DNA of 64,000 nucleotides from Kineococcus terrestris (GTDB lineage Bacteria; Actinomycetota; Actinomycetes; Actinomycetales; Kineococcaceae): assembly GCF_041020765.1 (NCBI RefSeq), contig NZ_JBEUEJ010000009.1; one strand, given 5' to 3'. The notes below the pieces were generated by a model. It saw only the letters and a list, made by a program, of their open reading frames with translations. It was not told the DNA's origin and ran no database searches. Position 1 is the first letter of the stretch, and every line of letters begins with the position of its first letter. Shown in pieces: positions 26,375 through 35,784 of this stretch. The position numbers were made by a program, and so were the translations under genes.

Positions 26375-26482
26375 GCGCACGACCTGCGCACGCAGCAGCG
26401 CGGCGGGCGGGGGAGAATGAGCGGGAGACCACCGGCGAGGCCGGCACCGGGCACCGCCGCCGACCCCGCCCGCCGGACGCGC

Positions 26483-26589
26483 GCAGCAGGACAGCAGCAC
26501 CTCGGCGAGGCTCCGCAGCGCAGCAGGACCGAGCACGACCGGCAGGACCAGCAGGACCCGCACCACCCCGCACGACCCAGCAGCAGGAC
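26483..26589 (+). repeat. GCAGGAC repeats in the atpH-atpA gap
   Basis: GCAGGAC occurs at 26486, 26523, 26542, 26551 and 26583. Three of these are within the longer GCAGCAGGAC (26483, 26520, 26580). Two copies continue as GCAGCAGGACCGAG. The stretch is unusually A/C/G-only and is not a credible coding sequence. The 238-base gap 26375-26612 otherwise contains only the atpA ribosome-binding site. Confidence 0.6.
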
Positions 26590-26612
26590 CGAGAAGGAGA
26601 GCAGGGCACCCC

Positions 26613-28265
26613 ATGGCCGAGCTGACCATCCGCCCGGAGGAGATCCGGGACGCTCTCGACGCCTTCGTGGCGTCGTACGACCCCGGGACCGCCGCGCGCG
26701 AGGAGGTCGGTCGCGTCGTCGACGCCGGTGACGGCATCGCCCACGTCGAGGGCCTGCCCTCGGTCATGGCGAACGAGCTGCTGCGCTTCCAGGACGGCAC
26801 CCTCGGCCTGGCGCAGAACCTCGACGTGCGCGACATCGGTGTCATCGTCCTGGGCGAGTACGCCGGCATCGAGGAGGGCCAGGAGGTCCACCGCACCGGC
26901 GAGGTCCTGTCCGTGCCCGTCGGCGACGCCTTCCTGGGCCGCGTCGTGGACCCGCTGGGCCAGCCCATCGACGGCCTGGGCGCCGTCGAGGCCGAGACCC
27001 GCCGCGCCCTGGAGCTGCAGGCCCCCTCGGTCGTGCAGCGCCAGGAGGTCCGCGAGCCCCTGCAGACCGGCATCAAGGCCATCGACGCCATGACGCCGAT
27101 CGGCCGCGGCCAGCGCCAGCTGATCATCGGTGACCGCCAGACCGGCAAGACGGCCATCGCGATCGACACGATCCTGAACCAGAAGGCCAACTGGGAGTCC
27201 GGCGACCCCAAGAAGCAGGTCCGCTGCATCTACGTCGCGATCGGCCAGAAGGGCTCCACGATCGCCTCGGTGCGCCGCTCGCTGGAGGAGGCGGGCGCGA
27301 TGGAGTACACGACCATCGTCGCCGCCCCGGCCTCCGACCCGGCCGGCTTCAAGTACCTGGCCCCCTACACCGGCTCGGCCATCGGCCAGCACTGGATGTA
27401 CGACGGCAAGCACGTCCTCATCGTCTTCGACGACCTGTCCAAGCAGGCCGAGGCCTACCGCGCGGTGTCGCTGCTGCTGCGCCGCCCGCCGGGCCGCGAG
27501 GCGTACCCCGGTGACGTCTTCTACCTGCACTCCCGCCTGCTGGAGCGCTGCGCGAAGCTGTCCGACGAGCTCGGCGCCGGGTCGATGACGGGTCTGCCCT
27601 TCATCGAGACCAAGGGCAACGACGTCTCGGCGTACATCCCGACCAACGTCATCTCGATCACGGACGGGCAGATCTTCCTGCAGTCCGACCTCTTCAACGC
27701 CAACCAGCGCCCCGCCATCGACGTCGGCATCTCGGTGTCCCGCGTCGGCGGCGCCGCGCAGACCAAGGCGATGAAGGGCGTGTCCGGCACGCTGAAGCTG
27801 GACCTGGCCCAGTACCGCTCGATGGAGGCGTTCGCGATGTTCGCCTCCGACCTGGACCAGGCCTCGCGCAACCAGCTCGCCCGCGGCAGCCGCCTCGTCG
27901 AGCTGCTCAAGCAGCCGCAGTACTCCCCGTTCCCGGTCGAGGAGCAGGTCGTGTCCATCTGGGCCGGCACCAACGGCCACCTGGACTCCATCGCGGTCAG
28001 CGACATCGGCCGCTTCGAGCGCGAGTTCCTGGACCACCTGCGCCGCGAGCACGGCGACGTCCTGGCGGGCATCCGCGAGTCGGGCAAGTTCGAGGACGGC
28101 GCCAAGGAGTCCCTGGCCCGGGCGATCTCCGACTTCAAGCAGCAGTTCTCCTCCAGCGAGGAGGCCGCCCCCGTGGAGTCCGACGAGCCGGCCGCCGACG
28201 CCGACGACGTGTCCCAGGAGCAGATCACCACCCGCCGGGGCGCCACGGCCGCCCGCCGCGGCTGA
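26613..28265 (+). CDS. atpA: ATP synthase F1 subunit alpha
   Basis: Alpha forms the non-catalytic nucleotide sites of F1. It has 550 residues, an N-terminal MAELTIRPEEI segment that contacts delta, Walker A GDRQTGKTA and the C-terminal family signature PAIDVGISVSRVGG. The C-terminus carries about 40 extra acidic and basic residues beyond E. coli alpha, as in other actinobacteria. AAGGAGA lies upstream of the ATG. Confidence 0.98.
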   Translation: MAELTIRPEEIRDALDAFVASYDPGTAAREEVGRVVDAGDGIAHVEGLPSVMANELLRFQDGTLGLAQNLDVRDIGVIVLGEYAGIEEGQEVHRTGEVLSVPVGDAFLGRVVDPLGQPIDGLGAVEAETRRALELQAPSVVQRQEVREPLQTGIKAIDAMTPIGRGQRQLIIGDRQTGKTAIAIDTILNQKANWESGDPKKQVRCIYVAIGQKGSTIASVRRSLEEAGAMEYTTIVAAPASDPAGFKYLAPYTGSAIGQHWMYDGKHVLIVFDDLSKQAEAYRAVSLLLRRPPGREAYPGDVFYLHSRLLERCAKLSDELGAGSMTGLPFIETKGNDVSAYIPTNVISITDGQIFLQSDLFNANQRPAIDVGISVSRVGGAAQTKAMKGVSGTLKLDLAQYRSMEAFAMFASDLDQASRNQLARGSRLVELLKQPQYSPFPVEEQVVSIWAGTNGHLDSIAVSDIGRFEREFLDHLRREHGDVLAGIRESGKFEDGAKESLARAISDFKQQFSSSEEAAPVESDEPAADADDVSQEQITTRRGATAARRG

Positions 28266-28311
28266 GCACGCTGCACCGGGACCGGGCGGACGCGAGGAAG
28301 AGGAGAACGAC

Positions 28312-29244
28312 GTGGCAGGCGAGCTGAGGGCCTACCGGCAGCAGATCCGCTCGGTCCAGGCGACGAAGAAGATCACCCGGGCGATGGAGCTCATCGCCGC
28401 CTCGCGCATCGTCAAGGCGCAGGCGGCGGTGCGGGCCTCCACCCCGTACGCGCGGGCGCTGACGCGGGCGGTGTCGGCGGCGGCGTCCAACTCGAACGAC
28501 CTCGAGCACCCGCTCATCACGGAGAAGGAGCAGGTGCGCCGCGCCGCGGTGCTCCTGTGCTCCTCCGACCGCGGTCTGGCGGGCGCCTACTCGGCGAACG
28601 TGCTGCGCGAGGGCGAGCGCCTGACCTCGCTGCTGCGCGAGGAGGGCAAGGAGGTCGCGCCCTACCTCGTCGGCCGCAAGGCCAGCGGCTACTACCGCTT
28701 CCGCCGCCGCACGGTGACCGAGGAGTGGGTCGGCTTCTCCGAGAGCCCGCAGTTCTCCGACGCCAAGGCCATCGGCGACCGCCTCGTCGAGGACTTCGGC
28801 AAGGAGCACGAGGAGGGCGGCGTCGACGAGATCCACGTCGTCTACACGCACTTCGTCAGCATGGTCACCCAGGAGGTCCGGGTGGTCCGCCTGCTGCCGC
28901 TGGAGGTCGTCGAGGGCGTCGAGACGTCCTCCGCGGCCGGCGACGGCAGCGGTGGCGGCGAGCTGGAGCCGCTGTACGACTTCGAGCCGGGCCCCGACGA
29001 GGTGCTCGACGCGCTGCTGCCCAAGTACGTGAACAGCCGCATCTACAACTGCCTCCTGCAGGCGTCGGCCTCGGAGCTCGCGGCCCGCCAGCGGGCCATG
29101 AAGTCCGCCACCGACAACGCGGACGAGCTGGTCAAGAAGCTGACCCGGCTCGCCAACAACGCGCGCCAGGCGGAGATCACCCAGGAGATCACCGAGATCG
29201 TCGGCGGCGCGGACGCGCTGGCGGCCTCGGGCGCCGACCGCTGA
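28312..29244 (+). CDS. atpG: ATP synthase F1 subunit gamma
   Basis: Gamma is the central shaft. The 310 residues begin with the conserved helix LRAYRQQIRSVQATKKITRA-type sequence and end with the matching C-terminal helix MKSATDNADELVKKL. An acidic loop around residues 205-225 (SSAAGDGSGGGE) corresponds to the actinobacterial gamma-loop region. The GTG start follows GAGGAAGAGGAGAA. Confidence 0.97.
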   Translation: MAGELRAYRQQIRSVQATKKITRAMELIAASRIVKAQAAVRASTPYARALTRAVSAAASNSNDLEHPLITEKEQVRRAAVLLCSSDRGLAGAYSANVLREGERLTSLLREEGKEVAPYLVGRKASGYYRFRRRTVTEEWVGFSESPQFSDAKAIGDRLVEDFGKEHEEGGVDEIHVVYTHFVSMVTQEVRVVRLLPLEVVEGVETSSAAGDGSGGGELEPLYDFEPGPDEVLDALLPKYVNSRIYNCLLQASASELAARQRAMKSATDNADELVKKLTRLANNARQAEITQEITEIVGGADALAASGADR

Positions 29245-29295
29245 GCCCGCCCGCCCCGACACGCCCCAGATGCTGAAGGAACCGAGGAGCCGTTC

Positions 29296-30758
<1,463 letters not shown>

Positions 30759-30759
<1 letters not shown>

Positions 30760-31031
30760 TGCCCCTGCAGGTCGAGCTCGTCGCCGCCGACCGCTCGGTG
30801 TGGTCGGGGGAGGCCTCGCTGGTGCGCGCCCGCACCACCGAGGGCGACATCGGGATCATGGCCGGTCACGAGCCGCTGCTCGCGGTGCTGGGCGCCGGTG
30901 AGGTCCACATCTCCGGCGCCGGCTCGGACGGCCTGACGGCCACCGTGGACGGCGGGTTCTTCTCCGTCGACCACGACCGGGTCACCATCGTCGCCGAGTC
31001 GGTCGACGTCGGCTCCGGACCGGGTCGCTGA
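30759..31031 (+). CDS. atpC: ATP synthase F1 subunit epsilon, short form
   Basis: Epsilon couples the central stalk to the c-ring. Only 90 residues are present, covering the N-terminal beta-sandwich (EGDIGIMAGHEPLL, the conserved loop, near residues 28-41) through to VTIVAESVD. The protein then ends, so the C-terminal helix-turn-helix that inhibits ATP hydrolysis in many bacteria is absent. M. tuberculosis AtpC has 121 residues and E. coli 139. The reading frame ends with a clean TGA and the next gene follows after 38 bases, with no sign of a broken extension. Confidence 0.95.
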
Positions 31032-31069
31032 GCCCCGGTCGCTGACGGACGAGCTGCCGGAGGAGCCGC

Positions 31070-31522
31070 GTGCGGGAACTGCTGATCTCCCTGGAGATCG
31101 CCGGCGCCTGCGCGCTGCTCCTGCTGCTCACGCTCGTCCTCGTCGTGCTGCGCCGCCGCCGCCTGGAGCGGCGGCTCGGCACGTTCGACTGCTCGGTGCG
31201 CCGCCCGGCCGCCGGTCACGGCCGCTGGGCCCTCGGGGTGGCCGCCTACCGCTCCGACCGCCTCGACTGGTACCGCACCTTCTCGCTGTCCCCGCGCCCC
31301 TCGTGCTCCTACGCACGGGGGGCGCTCGACGTGGTGGGCCGGCGCGACCCCGACGAGCAGGAGGCGGTGGCGGTGCAGCCGGGCGCGATCGTCGTCGAGT
31401 GCCGCCTGCGCGAGGGGCTCCTGGCCACCGACCTGGAGCTGGCGATGGGCGAGGACGCCTACACCGGCTTCGCCTCGTGGCTGGAGTCCGCCCCGCCGGG
31501 GCAGAACGTCAACGTGGCCTGA
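31070..31522 (+). CDS. DUF2550 membrane-anchored protein
   Basis: This 150-residue protein has one N-terminal membrane helix (about residues 9-27), a basic RRRRLERR stop-transfer segment and a soluble domain. Genes for DUF2550 follow atpC in many actinobacteria (Rv1312 in M. tuberculosis). The function is unknown; the conserved position suggests a link with the ATP synthase or the cell envelope. The GTG follows GGAGGAG. Confidence 0.85.
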   Translation: MRELLISLEIAGACALLLLLTLVLVVLRRRRLERRLGTFDCSVRRPAAGHGRWALGVAAYRSDRLDWYRTFSLSPRPSCSYARGALDVVGRRDPDEQEAVAVQPGAIVVECRLREGLLATDLELAMGEDAYTGFASWLESAPPGQNVNVA

Positions 31523-31561
31523 GCCCCCGCGGACGGGGCCCCGGGGACGGGTGCGGGTGCG

Positions 31562-31930
31562 TCAGCCGCGCGGCGCGGGCGGGCGGCCTTCACCGGCCAG
31601 CACCGCGCGGGCGATGCTCGCCTCCGAGGGGAAGACCATGACGCGCGGGCCCTCCGTCGTGGGGGCCAGGGTGGCGCGGATGCCGGCGTCCAGGAGGGTG
31701 CGGCGCTGCACCTCGGCCTCGATGAACGTCTCGGGCGCGGAGACGGCCTCCAGCAGCCCGTACTCGTCGCTGCCGCCCCGCTCGGGCCGGCGCTCGACGA
31801 GGGAGTGCCCGCGCGAGAACGTCCAGCGCAGCAGCACGACGAGGACCCCCACGGCGAGGAAGGCGATGGTGGGCCCGACCGCGTAGGAGTAGGAGCCGAA
31901 GGCCGAGGACCACGAGGCGAAGGCCGACAC
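31562..31930 (-). CDS. Small membrane-anchored protein, DUF2007-like
   Basis: This hypothetical protein of 122 residues has one membrane helix (about residues 17-35) followed by a soluble part. The segment EAEVQRRTLLDAGIRATLAP resembles DUF2007-type signal-transducing domains, but the match is by eye only. The GTG at 31930 is one option; a GTG at 31945 adds five residues. It faces the DUF2550 gene with a 39-base gap holding a weak GC hairpin. Confidence 0.6.
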   Translation of the reverse strand: MSAFASWSSAFGSYSYAVGPTIAFLAVGVLVVLLRWTFSRGHSLVERRPERGGSDEYGLLEAVSAPETFIEAEVQRRTLLDAGIRATLAPTTEGPRVMVFPSEASIARAVLAGEGRPPAPRG

Positions 31931-32252
31931 GGCTCCAGTGTCCACCCGTGCGCCGCGCCCGCCAGCCCCTCCGCCGGCACTCTCGCCGACCTCCCGCCCA
32001 CGCTGCGGGCGGCCCGGCGGCCGCGGCGTCTCGGCCAGGTCACCATTGGGCAACGCTGGCGGTGATGTCACCCGTCCAGCCGTCATCGGTGGCACTGTGT
32101 GATCACGGTGGATACCGAACGTCACGGTGTTCGCGGACCACGACGAGCGGCGCGCGACGCCGCGTGGTGCTCGTCGACGACCGCGTGCAACCGGACGGCG
32201 CTCCGCCGCGTCTGAGCCGGAGACCACGACCGGCGTCCTCGGGGGAGGAAGA
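31931..32252. other. Intergenic control region between divergent genes
   Basis: No gene is supported in these 322 bases. They contain an inverted repeat GGTGA-TG-TCACC (32061-32072), a TGATCA motif at 32100 and a direct repeat CACGGTG at 32104 and 32123. The downstream STAS gene has a strong GGGGGAGGAAG ribosome-binding site just before its ATG. Promoters cannot be assigned with confidence. Confidence 0.5.
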
Positions 32253-32723
32253 ATGGCGATCCAGGTCGCTGAGCGATCGGTGGGGCGCGTCGCGCTCGAG
32301 GCCGCCGACGAGATCGCGGCCCGCCGCGCCGCCCGGGCCGGTGCCCGCGGGGCCGTGCGCGGCGCCGCGGTGGTCGAGGCCGTGCCCGGTCAGGTCGTCC
32401 ACGTGTCGGGGCACCTCGACGTCGCCTCGGTGCCCGACGTGCGCGTGCGGCTGCACGCCGCGCTCGACGCCGGCACCGGGGACCTGCTGGCCCACCTGGA
32501 CGAGGCCGTCGTGGCCGACGCCACCGGGCTGGGCGTCCTGGTGGGCGCCCACCGCCGGGCCCAGCGCGTGGGCCGCCGCCTCGTGCTGGCCGGGGTGCCG
32601 CTGACCACGTGGCGCCTGCTGCGGGTGACCAAGCTGCACCGCGTGCTCGTGCTCGCCGACGACGAGCGGGCCGCTCAGAACAGGCGGGCGCTGCCGTCGT
32701 CGATGCCGCGCAAGGCGTCGTAG
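32253..32723 (+). CDS. STAS-domain protein (anti-sigma factor antagonist-like)
   Basis: This is a 156-residue protein. The STAS fold starts at about residue 45 (VVHVSGHLDVASVPDVRVRL), and the segment around the usual phosphorylated serine is VADATGLGVLVGAHR, with Thr in place of Ser. About 40 residues precede the domain. Such proteins usually act in partner-switching control of alternative sigma factors, but no anti-sigma kinase or sigma gene is nearby. The ATG at 32253 has GGAGGAAG upstream. The 3' end overlaps the opposing nucS gene by 49 bases. Confidence 0.82.
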   Translation: MAIQVAERSVGRVALEAADEIAARRAARAGARGAVRGAAVVEAVPGQVVHVSGHLDVASVPDVRVRLHAALDAGTGDLLAHLDEAVVADATGLGVLVGAHRRAQRVGRRLVLAGVPLTTWRLLRVTKLHRVLVLADDERAAQNRRALPSSMPRKAS

Positions 32724-33355
32724 TCCAGCGTCACGCAGCGGATGCCCCGGTCCACGGCCAGGGTGCGCGCCTGCGGCTTGATCTCCTGGGCGGCGAAGAC
32801 GCCGACCACCGGGCTCAGCAGCGGGTCGCGGTTGAGCAGCTCCAGGTAGCGGGTCAGCTGCTCGACCCCGTCGATCTCGCCGCGCCGCTTGATCTCCACG
32901 GCCACCGTCGCGCCGCCCGCGTCGCGGGCCAGGATGTCGACCGGGCCGATGGCGGTCATGTACTCGCGCCGCACCAGCTGGTAGCCCTCGCCGAGGGTGC
33001 CGATGTGCTCGGCCAGCAGCTCCTGCAGGTGGGCCTCGACGCCGTCCTTGACCAGGCCCGGGTCCACGCCCAGCTCGTGCACGCTGTCGTGCAGCACCTC
33101 GTGCACGTGCACGACGAGCCGGTCGTCGGTCTTCTGGTGCTGCACCGTCCAGGTCTGCTGGACGTCCCCCTCCCCGGGGGCCACCGTCAGCTTCGCGGGC
33201 GGGCTCATCCAGTTCAGCGGCTTGTAGGAGCCGCCGTCGGAGTGCACCAGGACGCTGCCGTCGGCCTTGACCAGCAGCAGGCGCGTGGCCAGCGGCAGGT
33301 GGGCCGACAGGCGGCCGGCGTAGTCGACGGAGCAGCGGGCGATGACCAGGCGCAC
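32675..33355 (-). CDS. nucS: Mismatch-specific endonuclease NucS
   Basis: NucS (EndoMS) performs non-canonical mismatch repair in actinobacteria and archaea lacking MutS/MutL. The 226 residues match the family: an N-terminal DNA-binding half (RLVIARCSVDYAGRL, SYKPLNWM) and a C-terminal nuclease core with GPVDILARD and the E-x-K motif VEIKRR. The GTG at 33355 is required because the codon just before the conserved start is GTA, not a start. Orthologues of Rv1321 occur in the same neighbourhood elsewhere. It reads toward the STAS gene and overlaps its end. Confidence 0.96.
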   Translation of the reverse strand: MRLVIARCSVDYAGRLSAHLPLATRLLLVKADGSVLVHSDGGSYKPLNWMSPPAKLTVAPGEGDVQQTWTVQHQKTDDRLVVHVHEVLHDSVHELGVDPGLVKDGVEAHLQELLAEHIGTLGEGYQLVRREYMTAIGPVDILARDAGGATVAVEIKRRGEIDGVEQLTRYLELLNRDPLLSPVVGVFAAQEIKPQARTLAVDRGIRCVTLDYDALRGIDDGSARLF

Positions 33356-33363
33356 GGGCGCCG

Positions 33364-33369
33364 AGCTTA
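33364..33369 (-). promoter_or_regulatory. Candidate -10 box of nucS, leaderless arrangement
   Basis: On the minus strand TAAGCT ends 8 bases before the nucS GTG, with no Shine-Dalgarno sequence between. The rest of the 232-base gap to the next gene shows no other feature. Confidence 0.4.
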
Positions 33370-33587
33370 CGTGCCCGTGGCCTCCGGCCCGCCCCGGAGG
33401 GAGCCGCCGCGCCGCCCCGGGGACCGTCCCGGAGACGTCCCGGGCACCTCGTCCGGCCGGTGTGTAACGCCCGGGGCGGGTGCAGCGATCAGAGGGTCGA
33501 ACCGGGCGCGCCACGGTGGTGTGGAGGGGACACCGCCGCGGCGGCGCCCGGTCGGTGCGTCCGGGGCCGCGCTGGGACGATGGCGCC

Positions 33588-33872
33588 GTGCCCCGCGCCA
33601 ACCGCCGACGCTCCGACCCGCCGCCCCGCGCGCCGCTCGGCCGCGGCGTCGACCGCACGGTGGCCGGGCCCGACGGCGAGTGGGTCGTGCGCGAGCTGCG
33701 CGGCAGCGGCTCGGGCAAGACCTACCGCTGCCCCGGCTGCGCGCAGGAGCTGCCCGCCTCGACCCCCCACGTCCTCGTGTGGCCGGCGCGCGGCACCTTC
33801 AGCCCGGCCGGCGGCCTCGACGAGCGCCGGCACTGGCACCGCGCCTGCTTCCAGGCCCGGCACCGCCGCTGA
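33588..33872 (+). CDS. Small conserved CxxC protein downstream of nucS
   Basis: This 94-residue protein has a basic N-terminus and a possible zinc ribbon. CPGC (about residues 47-50) is followed by HVLVWP, then HWHRAC near the C-terminus. The Cys/His spacing suggests one structural metal site. Proteins of this kind are annotated as ATP/GTP-binding proteins in some actinobacteria, but I see no P-loop beyond a GSGSGKT-like stretch at residues 37-43. The function is unknown. A weak -10-like GACGAT lies 6 bases before the GTG. Confidence 0.65.
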   Translation: MPRANRRRSDPPPRAPLGRGVDRTVAGPDGEWVVRELRGSGSGKTYRCPGCAQELPASTPHVLVWPARGTFSPAGGLDERRHWHRACFQARHRR

Positions 33873-33902
33873 CGCCCCGGCCGGGCCACCCGCACGGGCG
33901 GG

Positions 33903-33908
33903 TACGGT
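33903..33908 (+). promoter_or_regulatory. Candidate -10 box of the threonine aldolase gene, leaderless
   Basis: TACGGT ends 6 bases before the GTG at 33915. No ribosome-binding site is present in the gap. Confidence 0.4.
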
Positions 33909-33914
33909 CGCCGG

Positions 33915-35024
33915 GTGAGCAGCGCGGTCAGCACCCCCGCCCCGGCGGTCCTGCACGACCCGGGCGCGCGGGGCTTCGCCAGCGACAACGCCTCCGGGGC
34001 GCACCCCGACGTGCTCGCGGCCCTCGTGGCCGCCAACGGCGGCCACGTCGCCAGCTACGGCGGCGACCCGTGGACGGCGGCCCTGGAGGAGCGGCTGCGC
34101 GAGCAGTTCGGCGCCGAGGTGGCCGCCCTGCCGTGCCTGACCGGCACGGGGGCCAACGTCGTCGCGCTGCAGGCGCTGACCCAGCGCTGGGAGTCGGTCC
34201 TGTGCTCGGACCAGGCGCACGTCCTGCACGACGAGGGCGGCGCCCTGGAGCACGTGGGCGGCACCAAGCTGGTCGGCCTGGCCGCGCCCGACGGGCTGGT
34301 GGACCCCGGCAGCCTGCAGCCGGCCGTCGAGGCCTCCCACCACCCCATGCGCGCCCCCGTCGGCGCGCTGACGCTCACCCAGAGCACCGAGCTGGGCACC
34401 ACCTACTCCCGCGAGCACCTGGCCGACCTCGTGCGCGTGGCGCACGGGCTGGGGCTGCGCGTGCACGTGGACGGCGCCCGGCTGGCCAACGCCGCGGTCG
34501 CGCTGGGGGAGGACCTCGGCGGGGCGAGCACCCGGCTGGGCGTGGACGCGGTCTCCTTCGGCGGCACGAAGAACGGCGCGGCGCTGGCCGAGGTCGTCGT
34601 GCTGCGCGACCCGGCCGCCGCCCCGGGCGCCGCGCGGCTGCGCAAGCAGTCCCTGCAGCTGGTGAGCAAAGCGCGGTTCGTGTCCGCGCAGCTGCTCGCG
34701 CTGCTCACCGACGACCTGTGGCGCCGCCTGGCCGCGCGCGCCAACGGGGTGGCCGCCGACCTGGCCGCCGGCGTCGAGGCGCTCGCGCGGGCCGGGCACC
34801 CGGTGGCGCTGACGCGGCCGGTGCAGGCCAACGCCGTCTTCGCGCAGCTGCCCGCCGACGTCGCCGCGCGCCTGCAGCGGCGCGTGCCCTTCCACGTGTG
34901 GGACCCCGCCCGCGCCGCCGGCGCCGTGGAGGTGCGGTGGGTGGCCAGCTGGGACACCGCCGACGTCGACGTCGAGCACCTGCTGGCCGCGCTGGGCGAG
35001 GAGCTGGGGGCCGGTCGTGGCTGA
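33915..35024 (+). CDS. Low-specificity L-threonine aldolase-like PLP enzyme
   Basis: This 369-residue fold-type I PLP enzyme probably cleaves beta-hydroxy amino acids such as threonine to glycine and an aldehyde. GFASDNASGAHPDV at the N-terminus and VHVDGARLANA are aldolase-family motifs. The PLP lysine is K219 in SFGGTKNGA. Related beta-eliminating lyases cannot be ruled out from sequence alone. The stop lies 8 bases inside the following hydrolase gene, implying coupled translation. Confidence 0.88.
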   Translation: MSSAVSTPAPAVLHDPGARGFASDNASGAHPDVLAALVAANGGHVASYGGDPWTAALEERLREQFGAEVAALPCLTGTGANVVALQALTQRWESVLCSDQAHVLHDEGGALEHVGGTKLVGLAAPDGLVDPGSLQPAVEASHHPMRAPVGALTLTQSTELGTTYSREHLADLVRVAHGLGLRVHVDGARLANAAVALGEDLGGASTRLGVDAVSFGGTKNGAALAEVVVLRDPAAAPGAARLRKQSLQLVSKARFVSAQLLALLTDDLWRRLAARANGVAADLAAGVEALARAGHPVALTRPVQANAVFAQLPADVAARLQRRVPFHVWDPARAAGAVEVRWVASWDTADVDVEHLLAALGEELGAGRG

Positions 35025-35751
35025 GGACGGGCCCGAGGAGATCCGCTCCGGCACGGTCCTGCCGGCCCGCCGCCGCGAGGTCGAGCTGCACACGGCCGAC
35101 GGCGTGACGCTGGTGGGGGAGCTGGCGCTGCCCGCCGACCGCGACCCCGTCGCCACGCTCGTCACCCTGCACCCGCTGCCCACCGCGGGCGGGTTCATGG
35201 ACAGCCACGTGCTGAAGAAGGCGGCCAACCGGCTGCCGGCCCTGGCGGACCTGGCGGTGCTGCGCTTCAACACGCGCGGCACGTCCAGCGAGCGCGGCAC
35301 CAGCGGCGGCACCTTCGACGCCGGCGGCGCCGAGCGCTTCGACGTGGCGGCCGCGCTGGAGTTCGCGGAGTTCTCCGAGCTGCCGCGCGTGTGGCTGCTG
35401 GGCTGGTCCTTCGGCACGGACCTGGCCCTCGTCCACGGGCGCGACCCGCTCGTGGAGGGGCTCCTCCTGCTGTCGCCGCCGCTGCGCTGGTCCACCGACG
35501 ACGACCTGCGCGCCTGGGCGGAGCTCGGCAGGCCCGTGACGGCCCTGGTGCCCGAGCACGACGACTTCCTGCGCCCGGCCGAGGCGCGCGAGCGCTTCGC
35601 GCTCCTGCCGCAGGCGGAGGTGGTCGCCGTCGAGGGCGCCAAGCACCTGTGGGTGGGCGAGAACGCCGTGCGGCGGGTCCTGGACGAGGTCGTCGCGCGC
35701 GTCAATCCCGCCCGCTCGCCGCTGCCCACCACCTGGCCGCCGGCCGGCTGA
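35017..35751 (+). CDS. Alpha/beta hydrolase
   Basis: This 244-residue hydrolase belongs to the YkgA/dienelactone-hydrolase-like group. The nucleophile elbow is GWSFGT with Ser131. An oxyanion-hole region lies in LHPLPTAGG, the acid is probably the Asp in PEHDDFLRP, and the histidine lies in GAKHLWVG. The substrate is unknown. The gene overlaps the threonine aldolase gene by 8 bases. A hairpin spans its stop codon. Confidence 0.85.
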   Translation: MAEDGPEEIRSGTVLPARRREVELHTADGVTLVGELALPADRDPVATLVTLHPLPTAGGFMDSHVLKKAANRLPALADLAVLRFNTRGTSSERGTSGGTFDAGGAERFDVAAALEFAEFSELPRVWLLGWSFGTDLALVHGRDPLVEGLLLLSPPLRWSTDDDLRAWAELGRPVTALVPEHDDFLRPAEARERFALLPQAEVVAVEGAKHLWVGENAVRRVLDEVVARVNPARSPLPTTWPPAG

Positions 35752-35760
35752 CCGGCGGCC
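35735..35760. terminator. Hairpin over the hydrolase stop codon
   Basis: Arms GGCCGCCGG (35735-35743) and CCGGCGGCC (35752-35760) are perfectly complementary with an 8-base loop containing the TGA. It lies between convergent genes and could end transcription from either side. Confidence 0.45.
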
Positions 35761-35784
35761 CGGGCGCGCGAGCGGTCCCGCGGG

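Noticed and set aside
26417..26731. Possible small gene in the atpH-atpA gap
   Set aside because: The open frame from the ATG at 26417 is Arg/Pro/Gln-rich, overlaps the atpA start and has no ribosome-binding site of its own.
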